This document shows positions 63,874 to 64,000 of a stretch of DNA of 64,000 nt, one piece after another. This DNA comes from Dyadobacter chenhuakuii (GTDB lineage Bacteria; Bacteroidota; Bacteroidia; Cytophagales; Spirosomataceae): NCBI RefSeq assembly GCF_023821985.2, contig NZ_CP098805.1:3224001-3288000 (forward strand). Direction: 5' to 3'. Numbering within the stretch: position 1 is the first letter of the stretch; the number at the start of each line of letters is the position of its first letter. Made by a program: the position numbers and the translations under genes. Under the pieces are notes generated by a model. That model searched no databases. It had not been told where the DNA came from and was given only the letters and a program-made list of their open reading frames with translations.

Positions 63874-64000
63874 CTAACGTCCCCCGAAAGTTTCGGCGAT
63901 GCGCATCGCTACGCCCATATCACCGTCGATTTTAAGCTTGCCTGTCATATATGCCATCATGGCATTCAGGTCGCCGTCGATGAGTTTGAGCGCATTCTTG
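63874..64000 (-). CDS. SCP2 sterol-binding-domain protein, 3' part
   Basis: Only the last 42 residues are in the window; the 5' end runs off the right edge. The visible NALKLIDGDLNAMMAYMTG and KLKIDGDMGVAMRIAE match the C-terminal end of SCP2-like domains, with the LKIDGD motif. It carries two stop codons in tandem. Role unknown; SCP2 domains bind lipids. Confidence 0.72.
   Translation of the reverse strand, partial: KNALKLIDGDLNAMMAYMTGKLKIDGDMGVAMRIAETFGGR

Noticed and set aside
1..64000. tRNA, rRNA, riboswitch and insertion sequence search by eye
   Set aside because: No TpsiC-like arm, rRNA segment, known riboswitch core or transposase gene was recognised. A covariance-model scan would be needed to exclude small RNAs.

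Overview
The window looks like a chromosomal segment of a Bacteroidota bacterium, most likely a Cytophagales/Spirosomaceae member close to Dyadobacter (inference from gene families; no database was searched). Supporting signs are a SusC/SusD pair, a TonB receptor followed by a DUF4249 lipoprotein, a type IX secretion plug protein, DUF5723 and DUF3276 proteins, many Lol/SPII-type lipoproteins, almost no Shine-Dalgarno sequences, and TAnnTTTG-type -7 promoter elements ahead of several genes. Coding density is high and all genes look intact. I see no rRNA, tRNA, CRISPR array, insertion sequence or prophage.

Layout: 1-6667 is housekeeping and envelope (T9SS plug end, ychF, PUR-alpha-like protein, rlpA, DUF58 protein, a lipoprotein, radA). 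6835-18516 holds an outer-membrane barrel, an orphan LytTR regulator, pheS, an esterase with a circularly permuted ATP-grasp protein, a DUF5723 protein, msrB, a class A penicillin-binding protein and an ABC exporter. 18652-25102 is a carbohydrate locus: AraC regulator, then GH88-type hydrolase, TIM-barrel isomerase, Gfo/Idh/MocA dehydrogenase, SDR and MFS importer, all closely packed on the + strand. 25389-29992 is a small accessory patch: a secreted 126-residue protein, a HigB/HigA-like toxin-antitoxin pair with a palindrome at its promoter, a Tat-exported oxidoreductase, a GH18 lipoprotein, and an overlapping two-gene HEPN module. 30093-42875 has an SMP-30 lactonase, an M3 peptidase, a TonB receptor with DUF4249 lipoprotein, several conserved small proteins, threonine aldolase, an FAD oxidoreductase, an MBL hydrolase and a patatin phospholipase.

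42880-54618 is the most distinctive region: susC-susD, a very large VCBS/ASPIC-UnbV-type lipoprotein and a vanadium-haloperoxidase/PAP2-fold lipoprotein in one direction, with a second haloperoxidase/PAP2 lipoprotein divergent from susC. It reads as one outer-membrane uptake and processing system with an unknown substrate. 54672-64000 returns to core metabolism: nadB and nadA, a phosphate transporter, rlmN, cvpA, yqeY, pdxJ, a second Tat-type Gfo/Idh/MocA protein and the end of an SCP2-domain gene.

Non-coding structure worth noting: a 37-bp perfect inverted repeat inside AATGAGTG-type repeats before pdxJ, a related shorter copy near 7580, a REP-like three-stem element after pdxJ, twin GC-rich palindromes before nadA, and a terminator-like hairpin between susD and the VCBS gene.
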